The notes: a model not told the origin generated them from the letters alone. Counted from the stretch's first letter, positions 9,118 to 17,298 are shown. The stretch is 33,963 nucleotides of DNA from Planctomycetota bacterium (GCA_003671275.1 QWPB01000187.1:1-33963), one strand, 5' to 3'. Translations and numbers: made by a program.

Positions 9118-9930
9118 CTACTCGGGAACAGGCACCAGCGGGGTCGGTTCCGGTTGTCCGGTCGGGGCCGCAGACGCCGGCCGGTCGGGTACCTGACCCG
9201 GCACATAACCCGCATCAATCGACAACAATTTCACCGCCGATTGAACACTGCTCAACGGACCACTTGCCGAATTCCCCGAGGGCGTGGACCGTTCGATGAT
9301 CGGTGTCATCTGTTCGACTAGCAATAGCATATCGCCCACAATTTCTCGTGTGGCTTCAGGTTTGGCGGATGTCGGGGTGATTTGTCTGGCCAACTCTGTC
9401 AGAAGTTCGGTGTCGCGATCCAGCTGCGGCAGGTCAGGACTGTCAGCATATGATTTAGCCAATGTGTCCCGCAGTTGGGCGGTCCGCTCGATAATTGCAT
9501 TCGCCAACACTTCCAGATGGGCTCGGGCGCCGAACGACACTCCGGGCAGGCTGGTTCGTTGTCCCACAGAAGTTCCGGAAGCCATCGGGGTGGGCTCGAC
9601 CGGGGGGCTGTCGGTGTCGTACGGCTGGGCGATGCGCTGTGCGGGAACATAGACCGGGGCCGGAGCATAACCGTACGGTCGCGGCCCACCCCCAGGGACA
9701 ATCTGGATGCTCAGGCCACTGCGAGAGGGTCCATAAAACCCGCCCCGTCCCGGACCGTAGTAACCGCCACGACCGCCGCTGCCGATCCCCAGACCAATTC
9801 CCAGTCCCCCCGATTGAATGTACAGCCCCCCGCCACTGCGTCCCCGGCCTTGGGCATGCGCCGGAGAGATTTCACACAGCAGCGAGACCGCAGCCACCAA
9901 ACCACCGATTTTCCACATGCGAGCGAACAT
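9118..9930 (-). CDS. Exported Gly/Pro-rich protein of unknown function
   Basis: 270 residues from the ATG at 9930, which has AGGGAG 8 bases upstream. Residues 1-27 are a signal peptide (WKIGGLVAAVSLLCEISPAHA) ending in an AHA cleavage site. Residues ~28-85 are low-complexity Gly/Tyr/Arg-rich (GYYGPGRGGFYGPSRSG), then a Pro-rich stretch with many Pro-Tyr pairs. From ~135 to 240 lies a helical region (HLEVLANAIIERTAQLRDTL, TELARQITP) and the end is again Pro-rich (TGQPEPTPLVPVPE). This pattern fits a surface or periplasmic structural protein with an extended N-terminal half and a helical bundle. No family is recognised. Genes on both sides are also on the minus strand but separated by about 170 bases, so it is probably transcribed alone. 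Confidence 0.78.
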   Translation of the reverse strand: MFARMWKIGGLVAAVSLLCEISPAHAQGRGRSGGGLYIQSGGLGIGLGIGSGGRGGYYGPGRGGFYGPSRSGLSIQIVPGGGPRPYGYAPAPVYVPAQRIAQPYDTDSPPVEPTPMASGTSVGQRTSLPGVSFGARAHLEVLANAIIERTAQLRDTLAKSYADSPDLPQLDRDTELLTELARQITPTSAKPEATREIVGDMLLLVEQMTPIIERSTPSGNSASGPLSSVQSAVKLLSIDAGYVPGQVPDRPASAAPTGQPEPTPLVPVPE

Positions 9931-10097
9931 TTTGGGGACTCCCTGTACTTGCCTGCCGGGTGACCAGTTGTGGTCTTCCCGGGTCGCGTTGTCCCGCATT
10001 GTACACCAATGGGTCAAGAGGGATGGCTAAAAACCCCCGCAGCCTGAATGTTGTGTCCGTCCGGAATGTCGGTACGGCAGAGAATCGTGTTTGCCGC

Positions 10098-10592
10098 TCA
10101 GCCCGGCAGTTCCACCCAGCTGTGGCAGCCCGCCATGCCGGGTGTTTCCTGAACGAACCGTGTCGGGTAGACGGTGACACGGGCGATCTCGATGACGAAC
10201 AACTCGGGGCGTTTGTAGTGAAATCGCTGCTGAACCGCGTCCAGAGAGAGGATTTGCCGATGGAGGTGAGGAATGATGTCTGGGATCTCCGTGATGCGAT
10301 GGACGGAGCCCACTTCGATATACAGTCCGATCGGGACCAACCCCGGCGAGGCCGGAGTCTCCAGCCCCTCGAGCAGTGCCGCGCCAGCCGGGGTCAGAGC
10401 TTCGGCTCCCTGGTGAAAGCGGGTGGGGTAGAGCCAGAACGCCGCATGTTCACAGCGAAACATGCCGCCCGGCTCGGCGATGCCGCCCTTGCGTAGCAGG
10501 ACCGTTTGCACGCCGGTCCCGATGGCGCGGCAAACGACCGCCCATTCCTTCAGTGCTGTGTGTGTTTCGGGGAGCGTGACAGCAGGGGACAT
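10098..10592 (-). CDS. DUF1802 family protein
   Basis: 164 residues from the ATG at 10592, with GGAG 5 bases upstream. DUF1802 landmarks are visible in order: ALKEWAVVCRAIGTG at residues ~13-28, LLRKGGIAEPGGMF, EHAAFWLYPTRFHQ near residue 60, and a C-terminal half ending in RVTVYPTRFVQETPGMAGCHSWVELPG. The family is small, soluble, widespread in cyanobacteria and planctomycetes, and has no known activity; the N-terminal part resembles a nuclease-like or nucleotide-binding fold only in a vague way, so no function is given. The frame stays open upstream to 10691, but that would translate the interspersed repeat at 10621-10753, so the shorter start is preferred. It is probably a single-gene unit. 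Confidence 0.8.
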   Translation of the reverse strand: MSPAVTLPETHTALKEWAVVCRAIGTGVQTVLLRKGGIAEPGGMFRCEHAAFWLYPTRFHQGAEALTPAGAALLEGLETPASPGLVPIGLYIEVGSVHRITEIPDIIPHLHRQILSLDAVQQRFHYKRPELFVIEIARVTVYPTRFVQETPGMAGCHSWVELPG

Positions 10593-10620
10593 GTAGGCTC
10601 CATGGGAGTCGGGGCCAACG

Positions 10621-10753
10621 TAGGTCAGACAATCCTGTCTGACCCTTGAGTCAACAGCGTCTTGCGAGTCAGAACAAGATGGATCTCGCAACAGCGCAGT
10701 GGGTTGATGTGTGGCCTGTCTGCCGAAGTGGGGCAGGCAGGATTGTCTACCCT
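10621..10753. repeat. Interspersed paired-hairpin repeat, locus B
   Basis: Perfect 9-bp stem GGTCAGACA / TGTCTGACC with loop ATCC at 10623-10644, and an inverted, imperfect partner (GGGGCAGGCAGGATTG...) at 10730-10753. Compared with locus A, the third stem pair has switched from A-T to T-A, with both partners changed together. Spacing between the two hairpins is longer here (about 85 bases). The right end runs into the 3' end of the 77-residue gene and supplies its stop codon. Confidence 0.65.
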
Positions 10754-10980
10754 ATGGCATTCTGGTCGTCTTTCTCGATGAGTACCACCAGCCAACCACG
10801 CGAAAACATCGATTCTGCGGCTCCGCCGAAGCAGTTGACCGAGACGACTCTCCAACCACGCTTAAGTTCTTCCTCAAGATGTTCCTCGACGATCCCGTGC
10901 TTGTCCTGCACGGCCATGCCCAGCCACTTGCCTGCTCCATAGACGGCGCTGTCGAGATAGATCGTCACGAGTTTTTGCAT
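10747..10980 (-). CDS. Small conserved-looking protein, 77 residues, unknown function
   Basis: Starts MQKLVTIYLDSAVYGAGKW, followed by HGIVEEHLEEELKRGWRV near residues 29-44, FGGAAESM and RGWLVVLIEK near 61-70. The alternating beta-helix-beta pattern, and the phrase 'VEEHLxxxLxxGWxV', look like a small compact alpha/beta domain that I recall as a recurrent hypothetical family in planctomycetes, but I cannot name it. No signal peptide. There is no clear ribosome site before the ATG at 10980. An intrinsic terminator ends only about 28 bases upstream, leaving almost no room for its own promoter unless that promoter overlaps the terminator. The last codon and TAG stop fall in the hairpin of repeat locus B, so the C terminus may have been altered by the repeat. 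Confidence 0.6.
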   Translation of the reverse strand: MQKLVTIYLDSAVYGAGKWLGMAVQDKHGIVEEHLEEELKRGWRVVSVNCFGGAAESMFSRGWLVVLIEKDDQNAIG

Positions 10981-11007
10981 GGATTGGGCTGCTTGTCGGT
11001 CGTAATA

Positions 11008-11040
11008 CAAAAAAGCCCAGGGGTTGCAACCCCTGGGCTT
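11008..11040 (-). terminator. Intrinsic terminator of the aldehyde dehydrogenase operon
   Basis: A perfect 28-base palindrome (11013-11040; 14-bp arms beginning AAGCCCAGGGGTTG) is followed on the minus strand by a run of six T. It starts 12 bases after the dehydrogenase stop codon. The other strand ends in only CTTT, so termination is mainly in the minus direction. Confidence 0.9.
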
Positions 11041-11051
11041 TGGCATCGCAA

Positions 11052-12488
11052 TCAGTGCGCCGGCGGCGGGCTGTTCTGGTAGGCCCGCGCACGGAACAGG
11101 AAGTCGATGATGTTTCCCTCGTGAGGCTGCATCCAGTGCAGTTGGTTCGTGCGGATCTCGCCGACGTTCAGGCGGTCGATGTGAGTGGCATCGACGAGCT
11201 GGCTGGCCCACTTTTCGTTCTTCGTAATCGCGGTGCAGACCAGCGTCTGGCCGATCCGCTTAAGCATCTCGTCCTGCGGGCACTCCACGACGGAGGCACA
11301 CGGGAACATGTACTCGGGATTGGCCAAGAAGGCATCGAGGTTGGTGACGTGGAAGATGGTCGGGCGCAGATAGTCGCACCGCTCGTGCTTAACCAAGCGA
11401 TCGCCGCCCCGGTACTTGGCTGTGACGTCGCTGCAGCCGGGCTCGCGGAGTTTCTCATCAATCTGGTTGTTGACCCCTTCGGCGACGCCGGGGGTGGTGA
11501 ACGCAGCCAGTCCGGCCTTGGGATCGGTCATTGGCAGCGGAGCGATCGGTCCGAGTTTCTTGGCGAGCGCATCGGCGATCTCGGCAGTATGGCGGCTGGC
11601 CCAGACGCCGGAGGCATTGATGCACGACCGACCTCCATTGAGGTAGATTGAGTCGGCCATGATGTCGATGTACTTCTCCCACTGATCGACGCAGTCATCG
11701 CCGAGGATGATCTTGCTGAAGCCCGGACCGTGGGCCTGGACGCGAGGATCGCCCTTGTACTTATCGACGGTCGCCTGACCCCCGAAGATCATCGAGCGGT
11801 TGCAGGTCTCCATCACCGCCGGGCCGCAGTCGTGCCCGCCCGGATAGAGGCAGAACGCCTCGCGGGGCACACCGGCCTGAGCGAAGGCTTCGTAGATGCG
11901 GTACGGCGTCCAGGGTTCGCTCGAACCGGGTTTGAGGACCAGACCGATCTGCAGCGGAATCACCGGCATCCACAAGGTATGGACGCCCGGCGAGTTCGAG
12001 GGCAGCACCATGCCGAGGGTCGGGCTCTGGCACTGGTAGCTGAGCATCACGCCCCGCGATTCCATGCCGTACCCACGTGAGAGGATGTCGAACGGCAGCC
12101 CGCGAGTCAGGGCTTCCAGAACCTCGCGCATGTGGGTCAGCACATACGAGTTCTTCCGCATGTTGGCCGCACACATCGCTTCCGGCAGTCCGGTTGTCGC
12201 CGACTGAATGCGGCAGAACTCTTCCGGAGTCTGCGTGCCGTTCCCCAGCGGCAGCGTCGCGTTCAGATACAGATCGGCTGCCTTCGCGCACATGTTGCAC
12301 AGCTGATCGATCGTGAACTGCCGCAACAGCTCGCGAGCCTTAGCCTGCTTGCGGCCATCGAGCTTGATTTGCCCGGCGGTGGCCTGGTGGAGATATCCAA
12401 GTGTCTCACCCGTCTCGAAGTGAACGACCGGCTGCTTCTCGATCGACTCGTACGGTTTGCCCCAACGGATGACGGGGATTTCGAGCAT
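11052..12488 (-). CDS. Aldehyde dehydrogenase superfamily protein, general-base Glu not in the usual place
   Basis: 478 residues of the NAD(P)-dependent ALDH fold. The oxyanion asparagine segment VLPSNSPGVHTLW (Asn165) and the cofactor-binding LKPGSSEP are present, as is the catalytic cysteine Cys289 in NGGRSCINASG. Where ordinary aldehyde dehydrogenases have the ELGGKSP motif with the general base Glu, this protein has AHGPGFSKIILGDD (252-265). That loop resembles the AGPGNPPVVV loop of CoA-acylating dehydrogenases such as EutE and PduP, which also lack the Glu. It may therefore make or use an acyl-CoA, or another acyl acceptor. Substrate is unknown. It is the last gene of a cluster with the ATP-grasp-like gene (105 bases upstream) and the TrhO fusion, and ends in an intrinsic terminator. 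No microcompartment shell genes are nearby. Confidence 0.82.
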   Translation of the reverse strand: MLEIPVIRWGKPYESIEKQPVVHFETGETLGYLHQATAGQIKLDGRKQAKARELLRQFTIDQLCNMCAKAADLYLNATLPLGNGTQTPEEFCRIQSATTGLPEAMCAANMRKNSYVLTHMREVLEALTRGLPFDILSRGYGMESRGVMLSYQCQSPTLGMVLPSNSPGVHTLWMPVIPLQIGLVLKPGSSEPWTPYRIYEAFAQAGVPREAFCLYPGGHDCGPAVMETCNRSMIFGGQATVDKYKGDPRVQAHGPGFSKIILGDDCVDQWEKYIDIMADSIYLNGGRSCINASGVWASRHTAEIADALAKKLGPIAPLPMTDPKAGLAAFTTPGVAEGVNNQIDEKLREPGCSDVTAKYRGGDRLVKHERCDYLRPTIFHVTNLDAFLANPEYMFPCASVVECPQDEMLKRIGQTLVCTAITKNEKWASQLVDATHIDRLNVGEIRTNQLHWMQPHEGNIIDFLFRARAYQNSPPPAH

Positions 12489-12593
12489 GGCGGGGTCTCA
12501 GTGGAGGGTCATGATCTAGCGGCCCTAGATTGTAGTCACGCTGATCTCCGTTGCCACTGCCGACAGGGTGTTCTCGATCGAAGGGGGGGGACA

Positions 12594-13706
12594 TTACTCG
12601 ATCATCAGCCAGGTCCGGTGTCCGACCGGGCGATTATCCAGTCGTTCCGGCGAGGTGGGAATCCACCGGGCCCCGGGGGCCAGTTCCCGAACCCGCGATT
12701 CGCTTCCATGCAGCCATGCCATGGCGGTCGGGAGCGGGGCGTCGGAAGTGGCCATCGCGAGGTGGCGAGCGAACCAGCCAGCGGCCAGTCGGCCCATCGT
12801 CCAACGGGCGTTAATGTCCTGAAATGGACGTACCTGCTCCTGACCGTCCACTCGATAGCGCATGACATCGATTCCCACGGGGCCCCGGTAGCCGCGCTGG
12901 GCCAGCTCCCGGACTACCGGAAGAGTGGCATTCGCGGCGGGGATCACCGCCGCAGCGATCGGGTCGGCCAGATTAAGGAATCGCGTCCCCATGTATTGCC
13001 CTCGTGGATCGACGAGCAGTTCCGTGATCGCGACCAGTTTCGGCGCGGATGTGGCCGCTGGACCATCGATCTGCCACTGTACTCCGAATTCGGTCACTCG
13101 CTCCAACCAAAATTCGGCACAGACCATCCCATCGCGGCTTAAACGCTGCCTGAGCCATGCTTCGGCGGCGGGATCGAGGTCGGGGCCGTTCCCCAGAATC
13201 CGCTCGCGGGCCGCATGACTCCAGTTGGCCTTGATGACCCAGCGGCTGTCCGCCTGCCGGGACCGCAGGAAGGCTTGCACTTCGTCGGTGGATCGACAGA
13301 GGCGTGACGGGTGAAGCGGATCGGCGGATTCGCATCGCGCGGAGAACTCGCGGCTATTGGCATAGCGGACGAGATCCAGTGGTGGTGGCTTCATCTGCAG
13401 CCCCCATTGTTCTCCGAAACGGATAGCGGCGTTCGACCAGCCCCATGGTTCCAGTGTCAGACCGCTGGGCAGTTGTGATGGATGACTGACGAAGTGATCG
13501 TGTGGCCAGCCGCTGGCTTCCAATTGGTCAAGATATGTGGCGGGCAGAGAGGCGGGGCACCAGATCCGGTCCTCGGCGGTGGACACGCCGAGAAAGCCAA
13601 ACGTCAGTTCTTGAACCAGACGTTCCATCGCCGCCGGGCGTCGTTGTCCCGGTGTCGCGTGCAGCTGTTCTTCGAAATCGAAGTTGCCGTAGAAAAGACG
13701 AGGCAT
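12594..13706 (-). CDS. ATP-grasp-like protein of unknown substrate
   Basis: 370 residues. The C-terminal half has the order of an ATP-grasp domain: a lysine strand WVIKANWSHAARERI (155-170), an acidic strand MVCAEFWLERV (194-204), a VGIDVMRY strand (277-284) and FQDINARWTMG (295-305), where Asp297 and Asn299 sit like the metal-binding E-x-N of the superfamily. ATP-grasp enzymes join a carboxylate to an amine or thiol using ATP. The first ~110 residues (MPRLFYGNFDFEEQL...) are not assignable. The start at 13706 has GAGG 9 bases upstream and lies 3 bases after the stop of the TrhO fusion, so the two are co-transcribed and probably translationally linked. A role in modifying the same target as the fusion, or an amino acid or peptide, is speculation. 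Confidence 0.6.
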   Translation of the reverse strand: MPRLFYGNFDFEEQLHATPGQRRPAAMERLVQELTFGFLGVSTAEDRIWCPASLPATYLDQLEASGWPHDHFVSHPSQLPSGLTLEPWGWSNAAIRFGEQWGLQMKPPPLDLVRYANSREFSARCESADPLHPSRLCRSTDEVQAFLRSRQADSRWVIKANWSHAARERILGNGPDLDPAAEAWLRQRLSRDGMVCAEFWLERVTEFGVQWQIDGPAATSAPKLVAITELLVDPRGQYMGTRFLNLADPIAAAVIPAANATLPVVRELAQRGYRGPVGIDVMRYRVDGQEQVRPFQDINARWTMGRLAAGWFARHLAMATSDAPLPTAMAWLHGSESRVRELAPGARWIPTSPERLDNRPVGHRTWLMIE

Positions 13707-13709
13707 GGG

Positions 13710-15530
13710 CTACGCCTCACGAGTCGCCCAGGCGGGAGGGAGAGCCGCGTAACGGACCCGCTGGTCGGTCAGGGGGTGCTGGAACTCCAGCCACCACGCG
13801 AACAGTCCCATCGGCGGAGCGGAGAGATCCAGAGTTTGAGTGTCCCCCAGCTTTCTCTCGGGGAGGTAAGTCGGATCGCCGACGATCGAGTGTCCCAGGG
13901 CCCACAGATGGATGCGGATCTGGTTCGGTCGTCCGGTTCGGGGGGTGACCTCCAGCAGAGCGGTCCCATCCGGGCGGCGATCCAGAACCTGAAATTCGGT
14001 GCGGGCCGCGCGGCCATTGGGGTCGACCTGATACGAGCCTGCCACGCCAGGGGACTCGCTCAACGGCAGGTCGCAGGTAAAAGTGTCCTCGACCGGATGG
14101 CCATTTACATGGGCCAGATACCGCTTCTCAATCTGTCCCGATTCGAACTGGGCCTGCAACTGCCGAGCGAAGTTTCGGGTGCGGGCAAATAACACGACTC
14201 CTTCGGTATTTGCGTCGAGGCGATGAACCGGGCGCGGATTGTAGGGGCGGTAAACCTCGGTCAGGATCTGCTGCAGGGTATTGCGATTGAACCGCCCGCT
14301 GGGGTGCATCGGCAGTGGAGCGGGTTTGTGAATGACAACGAGCGCCTCGTCCTCATGCAGCAGTTGGATATGGGCATTCACTGCGGGTTCGCATATCGCC
14401 CGCTGGACATGCAGGAACCGCTCGCCGCCGCGCACGATGTCTTCCGGCTGGGCTGGCACCGGTTCCGGTCCGGGCATCTTGCCAGGCGATTGTCGCTTGA
14501 GGAGCCGTCCTTCGGCGCAGGTTTGGAGCCAGGCTTCCCGTGGGATGTGTCCCAGCAACCGCTCCAGCATCTCGATGACCGTGAGCCCATCACATTCGGC
14601 AGGGACATTCAGCGGTCGACGATTGTCGCCGAGCAGTGAGCCGGGGAGGGGGGTTGTGGCCTGCTGGATCGCTGCCTGCCGCTCGGCGATCGCCTGAGCG
14701 GTGCGGTCCTCTGCCGGGCGATGGCAGAAAGGGCAGGAGATACCGAAGATGTATCGCGGGTCGGCCTGGTCCGTTTCGGTCAGCGGTTCCTGGCAGGCAT
14801 AACACCGTGTGGCCGGTGACTCGCTCAGATTTGGATCGAGTCCCACGCGATCATCGAATACAAAGCATTCGCCGTCGTAATGCTCGCCGCCGCACTCCTC
14901 AAAATACTTGAGGATGCCTCCTTCCAACTGATAGATCTGCTCGAAGCCTTCGTTCTCCATGAACGGGCCGGCCTTTTCGCAGCGGATCCCGCCGGTACAG
15001 AACATCACGATGGGCTGGTGCTTCATTTCTTCGGGCAGGCGGCGGACAGCGTCCGGGAACTGACGGAAGTGATCGATCCCCGCAGGCAGGGCGTTCCGAA
15101 ACGTACCAAGCTTCACCTCATAATCGTTTCGCGTGTCATACAGCGTCACGGGGCGGCCTTCGTCGAGCCACCTCTTCAGTTCGTGCGGGGCCAGCTTGGG
15201 AGAGGGCCGCCCGACGGGATCAATCCCTTCGATCCCGAAACTGATGATCTCCCGTTTGATCTTCACGAGCATGCGACGAAACGGCTGGTCGGCACTGTCG
15301 CTGAATTTGGCTTGCAGCGATTCCAGTCCCGGAATCGTCCGCAACTCGGCCAGCAGTTCTTCCGTGTGTGACCTCTGACCCGCCACGAAGAGGTTGACTC
15401 CTTCCGGCGTAATCAGAATTGTCCCCTTGAGTTGCCGTGCCTTGCAGTAGGCCAGCAGTCGCTCCCGCAGTGGTTTCAAGTCGGAGAGCGTGGCGAACTG
15501 GTAGGCGGCAATGTTCGTGACAGCAGGCAT
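13710..15530 (-). CDS. trhO: TrhO (rhodanese/UPF0176) fused to an RluA-type pseudouridine synthase
   Basis: 606 residues with two enzymes in one chain. Residues ~1-270 are a TrhO/YceA protein: an acylphosphatase-like N-terminal domain, a rhodanese domain with catalytic Cys178 (VMFCTGGIRCEKA), the downstream FVFDDRVGLDPNL and a four-cysteine cluster (C243, C246, C266, C269) like a zinc knuckle. TrhO hydroxylates U34 of tRNA (ho5U). Residues ~309-370 look like an S4-type RNA-binding segment and ~385-600 an RluA-family pseudouridine synthase, with catalytic Asp439 in VHRLDANTEGVVLFAR and the late TGRPNQIRIHLWALGH. The single frame is intact, so this is a real fusion unless a sequencing error joined two genes. 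Its stop is 3 bases before the ATP-grasp gene. Fusion suggests that both activities act on related RNA, probably tRNA; the pseudouridine target is unknown. Confidence 0.9.
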   Translation of the reverse strand: MPAVTNIAAYQFATLSDLKPLRERLLAYCKARQLKGTILITPEGVNLFVAGQRSHTEELLAELRTIPGLESLQAKFSDSADQPFRRMLVKIKREIISFGIEGIDPVGRPSPKLAPHELKRWLDEGRPVTLYDTRNDYEVKLGTFRNALPAGIDHFRQFPDAVRRLPEEMKHQPIVMFCTGGIRCEKAGPFMENEGFEQIYQLEGGILKYFEECGGEHYDGECFVFDDRVGLDPNLSESPATRCYACQEPLTETDQADPRYIFGISCPFCHRPAEDRTAQAIAERQAAIQQATTPLPGSLLGDNRRPLNVPAECDGLTVIEMLERLLGHIPREAWLQTCAEGRLLKRQSPGKMPGPEPVPAQPEDIVRGGERFLHVQRAICEPAVNAHIQLLHEDEALVVIHKPAPLPMHPSGRFNRNTLQQILTEVYRPYNPRPVHRLDANTEGVVLFARTRNFARQLQAQFESGQIEKRYLAHVNGHPVEDTFTCDLPLSESPGVAGSYQVDPNGRAARTEFQVLDRRPDGTALLEVTPRTGRPNQIRIHLWALGHSIVGDPTYLPERKLGDTQTLDLSAPPMGLFAWWLEFQHPLTDQRVRYAALPPAWATREA

Positions 15531-15721
15531 GATCGTTGTGCGGGCCAGAGGCCAAACGGGAAGGAGGCGGATCGCCCAGGGGAGATTGAGAATGGGCCGG
15601 ATTTCCAGAGGCAGAGTTCGCGAGAAGTCTACCGTCAGGAGCTATCGCCATCTGGCAGTTTAGCAACCCGGAGCGGTGAGGCCGAACCCGCCGGGTGGGT
15701 TCTCTGAGCAGGTGACAACCG

Positions 15722-15745
15722 TGTCAACATGTCACACTTGTGTCA
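15722..15745. promoter_or_regulatory. TGTCA repeat cluster (candidate protein-binding site)
   Basis: Three TGTCA units in direct orientation at 15722, 15730 and 15741, preceded by the inverted form TGACA at 15713. The first two form TGTCAACATGTCA, the same TGTCAAnnTGTCA arrangement seen at 17300-17312 on the other side of the response regulator gene. It lies about 190 bases upstream of the TrhO fusion start. Function is inferred only from the repetition. Confidence 0.4.
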
Positions 15746-15791
15746 TCGCGACGCGTAGTCCCCGTCGGAATTGTTGAGCAAGGGCACCGGC

Positions 15792-17204
15792 TCAGTTACG
15801 CAGCCCGTACTCGTTGATCTTGCGGTACAGGGTTCGCTCCCCGATGTTCAGCATCTTGGCGGCCTCTTCTCGGCGGCCCCCGGTGATTTCCAGGGCTCGC
15901 TGGATGTAGAACCGCTCGACATCTTCGAGAGTCTTCCCGACGAGATGGTCCGCTCCGCTTCCCAGAGCGGCGGCTTCGGCGTCACGCCCGGCGAACGGGC
16001 GGATATCATCGGGCAGATCGTCGACATCCAGCAGTCCATCCAGGTCGAGGGCCATCATCCCCTCGATCGTGTTTCGCAACTGGCGGATGTTGCCCGGCCA
16101 GTCGTAGTGGATGAGCGCGTGCTTGGCGGCGCGGGACACTCCCTGGACTTCCTTGCCGTAAAGCTTGGAGAACTCTTTAAGAAAGTGGTCGATCAGCAGC
16201 GGAATATCGGGCCGCCGGTCCCGCAATGGAGGCAGGTAGATCGTGACGACGCTCAGCCGATAATACAGGTCGCGGCGGAAGGAGCCTTTCTCCATCGACT
16301 CCTTGAGATCCGCGTTCGTGGCTGCGATCAGCCGGACGTTGATTGACTTCTCATCGTTGGAGCCGACTCGCGTGATCTTGCGATCTTCGAGGACGCGGAG
16401 CAGCTTAATCTGCGTCTCGGTCGGCATTTCGCCGACTTCGTCGAGAAATAGTGTGCCGCCGTTGGCGTACTCGAACTTGCCAACACGTTTTGTGACGGCC
16501 CCGGTGAAGGCCCCCTGCTCATGGCCGAACAGTTCGCTTTCGAGGATGCTTTCGGGGAGAGCCGAGATATTCAGCGGCACAAACGGCTTGGTCTTTCGCT
16601 GGCTGTTCTGGTGCAGGGCGCGGGCGACCAGTTCTTTTCCCGTACCGCTTTCGCCGAGGATCAGCACTGTGGCTTCGGTGGGGGCCAGGGCTTTGAGTTG
16701 CTCGATGACACGGTTCATCGCGGGGCTGTTGCCGATGACACCCTCGAAGCCAAACTTCTCATCGAGCCGCCGGTTGAGAGCTGCGTTCCGACGGATGAGT
16801 CGAATGCGGGTGGCGGCCTTCTCAACGGAGTGCCGCAACTCCTGAATATCGAGCGGCTTGGTCAGATAGGTATACGCTCCCGCCTGCATCGCGGTGACGG
16901 CAGAGTTAATCGAGCTATGCCCAGTGAGGACAATGACCTCAGCCTCAGGGAGTTCTTCTTTGGCCTTGCGTAGAATGGCCAAACCGTCGATCTCATCCAT
17001 CTTGAGATCGGTAATGATGATGTCGAAGTTTTCGCCTTCGATCCGTTCGATTCCTTTGCGGCCCGAGCCCGCGATCTGGCAGTCACAGCCGACCCGCTCA
17101 AGAGAGTCTGCGACGGCCTGGGCGTGGGCCTCGTCATCATCCACGATCAGGACACTGATCGGGATGGCAGCCAGTTCAGGAAGGTTTTGATCAGTCGGCG
17201 TCAC
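15792..17204 (-). CDS. Sigma-54-dependent response regulator, NtrC family
   Basis: 470 residues with the full three-domain layout. Receiver domain ~16-125: acidic pocket VDDDE (22-24), phospho-acceptor Asp66 (IITDLKM), Lys116 (LTKPLDI). AAA+ domain ~155-385: Walker A GESGTGKE (184-191), GAFTGA loop (231-236) for sigma-54 contact, Walker [13 protein letters not shown] (249-260), and R-fingers in [11 protein letters not shown]-terminal Fis-type helix-turn-helix ending [27 protein letters not shown]. It activates transcription from -24/-12 promoters after phosphorylation. The start is GTG at 17204, without a strong ribosome site. No histidine kinase gene is adjacent, so it is an orphan here. Likely target regions are the flanking gaps that share TGTCA repeats, but that link is inference. 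Confidence 0.95.
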   Translation of the reverse strand: MTPTDQNLPELAAIPISVLIVDDDEAHAQAVADSLERVGCDCQIAGSGRKGIERIEGENFDIIITDLKMDEIDGLAILRKAKEELPEAEVIVLTGHSSINSAVTAMQAGAYTYLTKPLDIQELRHSVEKAATRIRLIRRNAALNRRLDEKFGFEGVIGNSPAMNRVIEQLKALAPTEATVLILGESGTGKELVARALHQNSQRKTKPFVPLNISALPESILESELFGHEQGAFTGAVTKRVGKFEYANGGTLFLDEVGEMPTETQIKLLRVLEDRKITRVGSNDEKSINVRLIAATNADLKESMEKGSFRRDLYYRLSVVTIYLPPLRDRRPDIPLLIDHFLKEFSKLYGKEVQGVSRAAKHALIHYDWPGNIRQLRNTIEGMMALDLDGLLDVDDLPDDIRPFAGRDAEAAALGSGADHLVGKTLEDVERFYIQRALEITGGRREEAAKMLNIGERTLYRKINEYGLRN

Positions 17205-17298
17205 AGGAAACCGAGTCAGAGTGAGCAGGGCGGAACCAACCGGGCCAAATGCTTATGCCATGGAGGCTTTCCCGGAACTGCTGGAGAATAACAGACGG

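Noticed and set aside
12514-12530. ATCTAG-N5-CTAGAT inverted repeat upstream of the dehydrogenase
   Set aside because: Six-base arms in a short gap inside a likely operon; too weak to call an operator.
15540-15556. Sigma-54 promoter before the TrhO fusion on the minus strand
   Set aside because: GG and GC have the right spacing, but the rest of the consensus is missing and transcription would start at the start codon.
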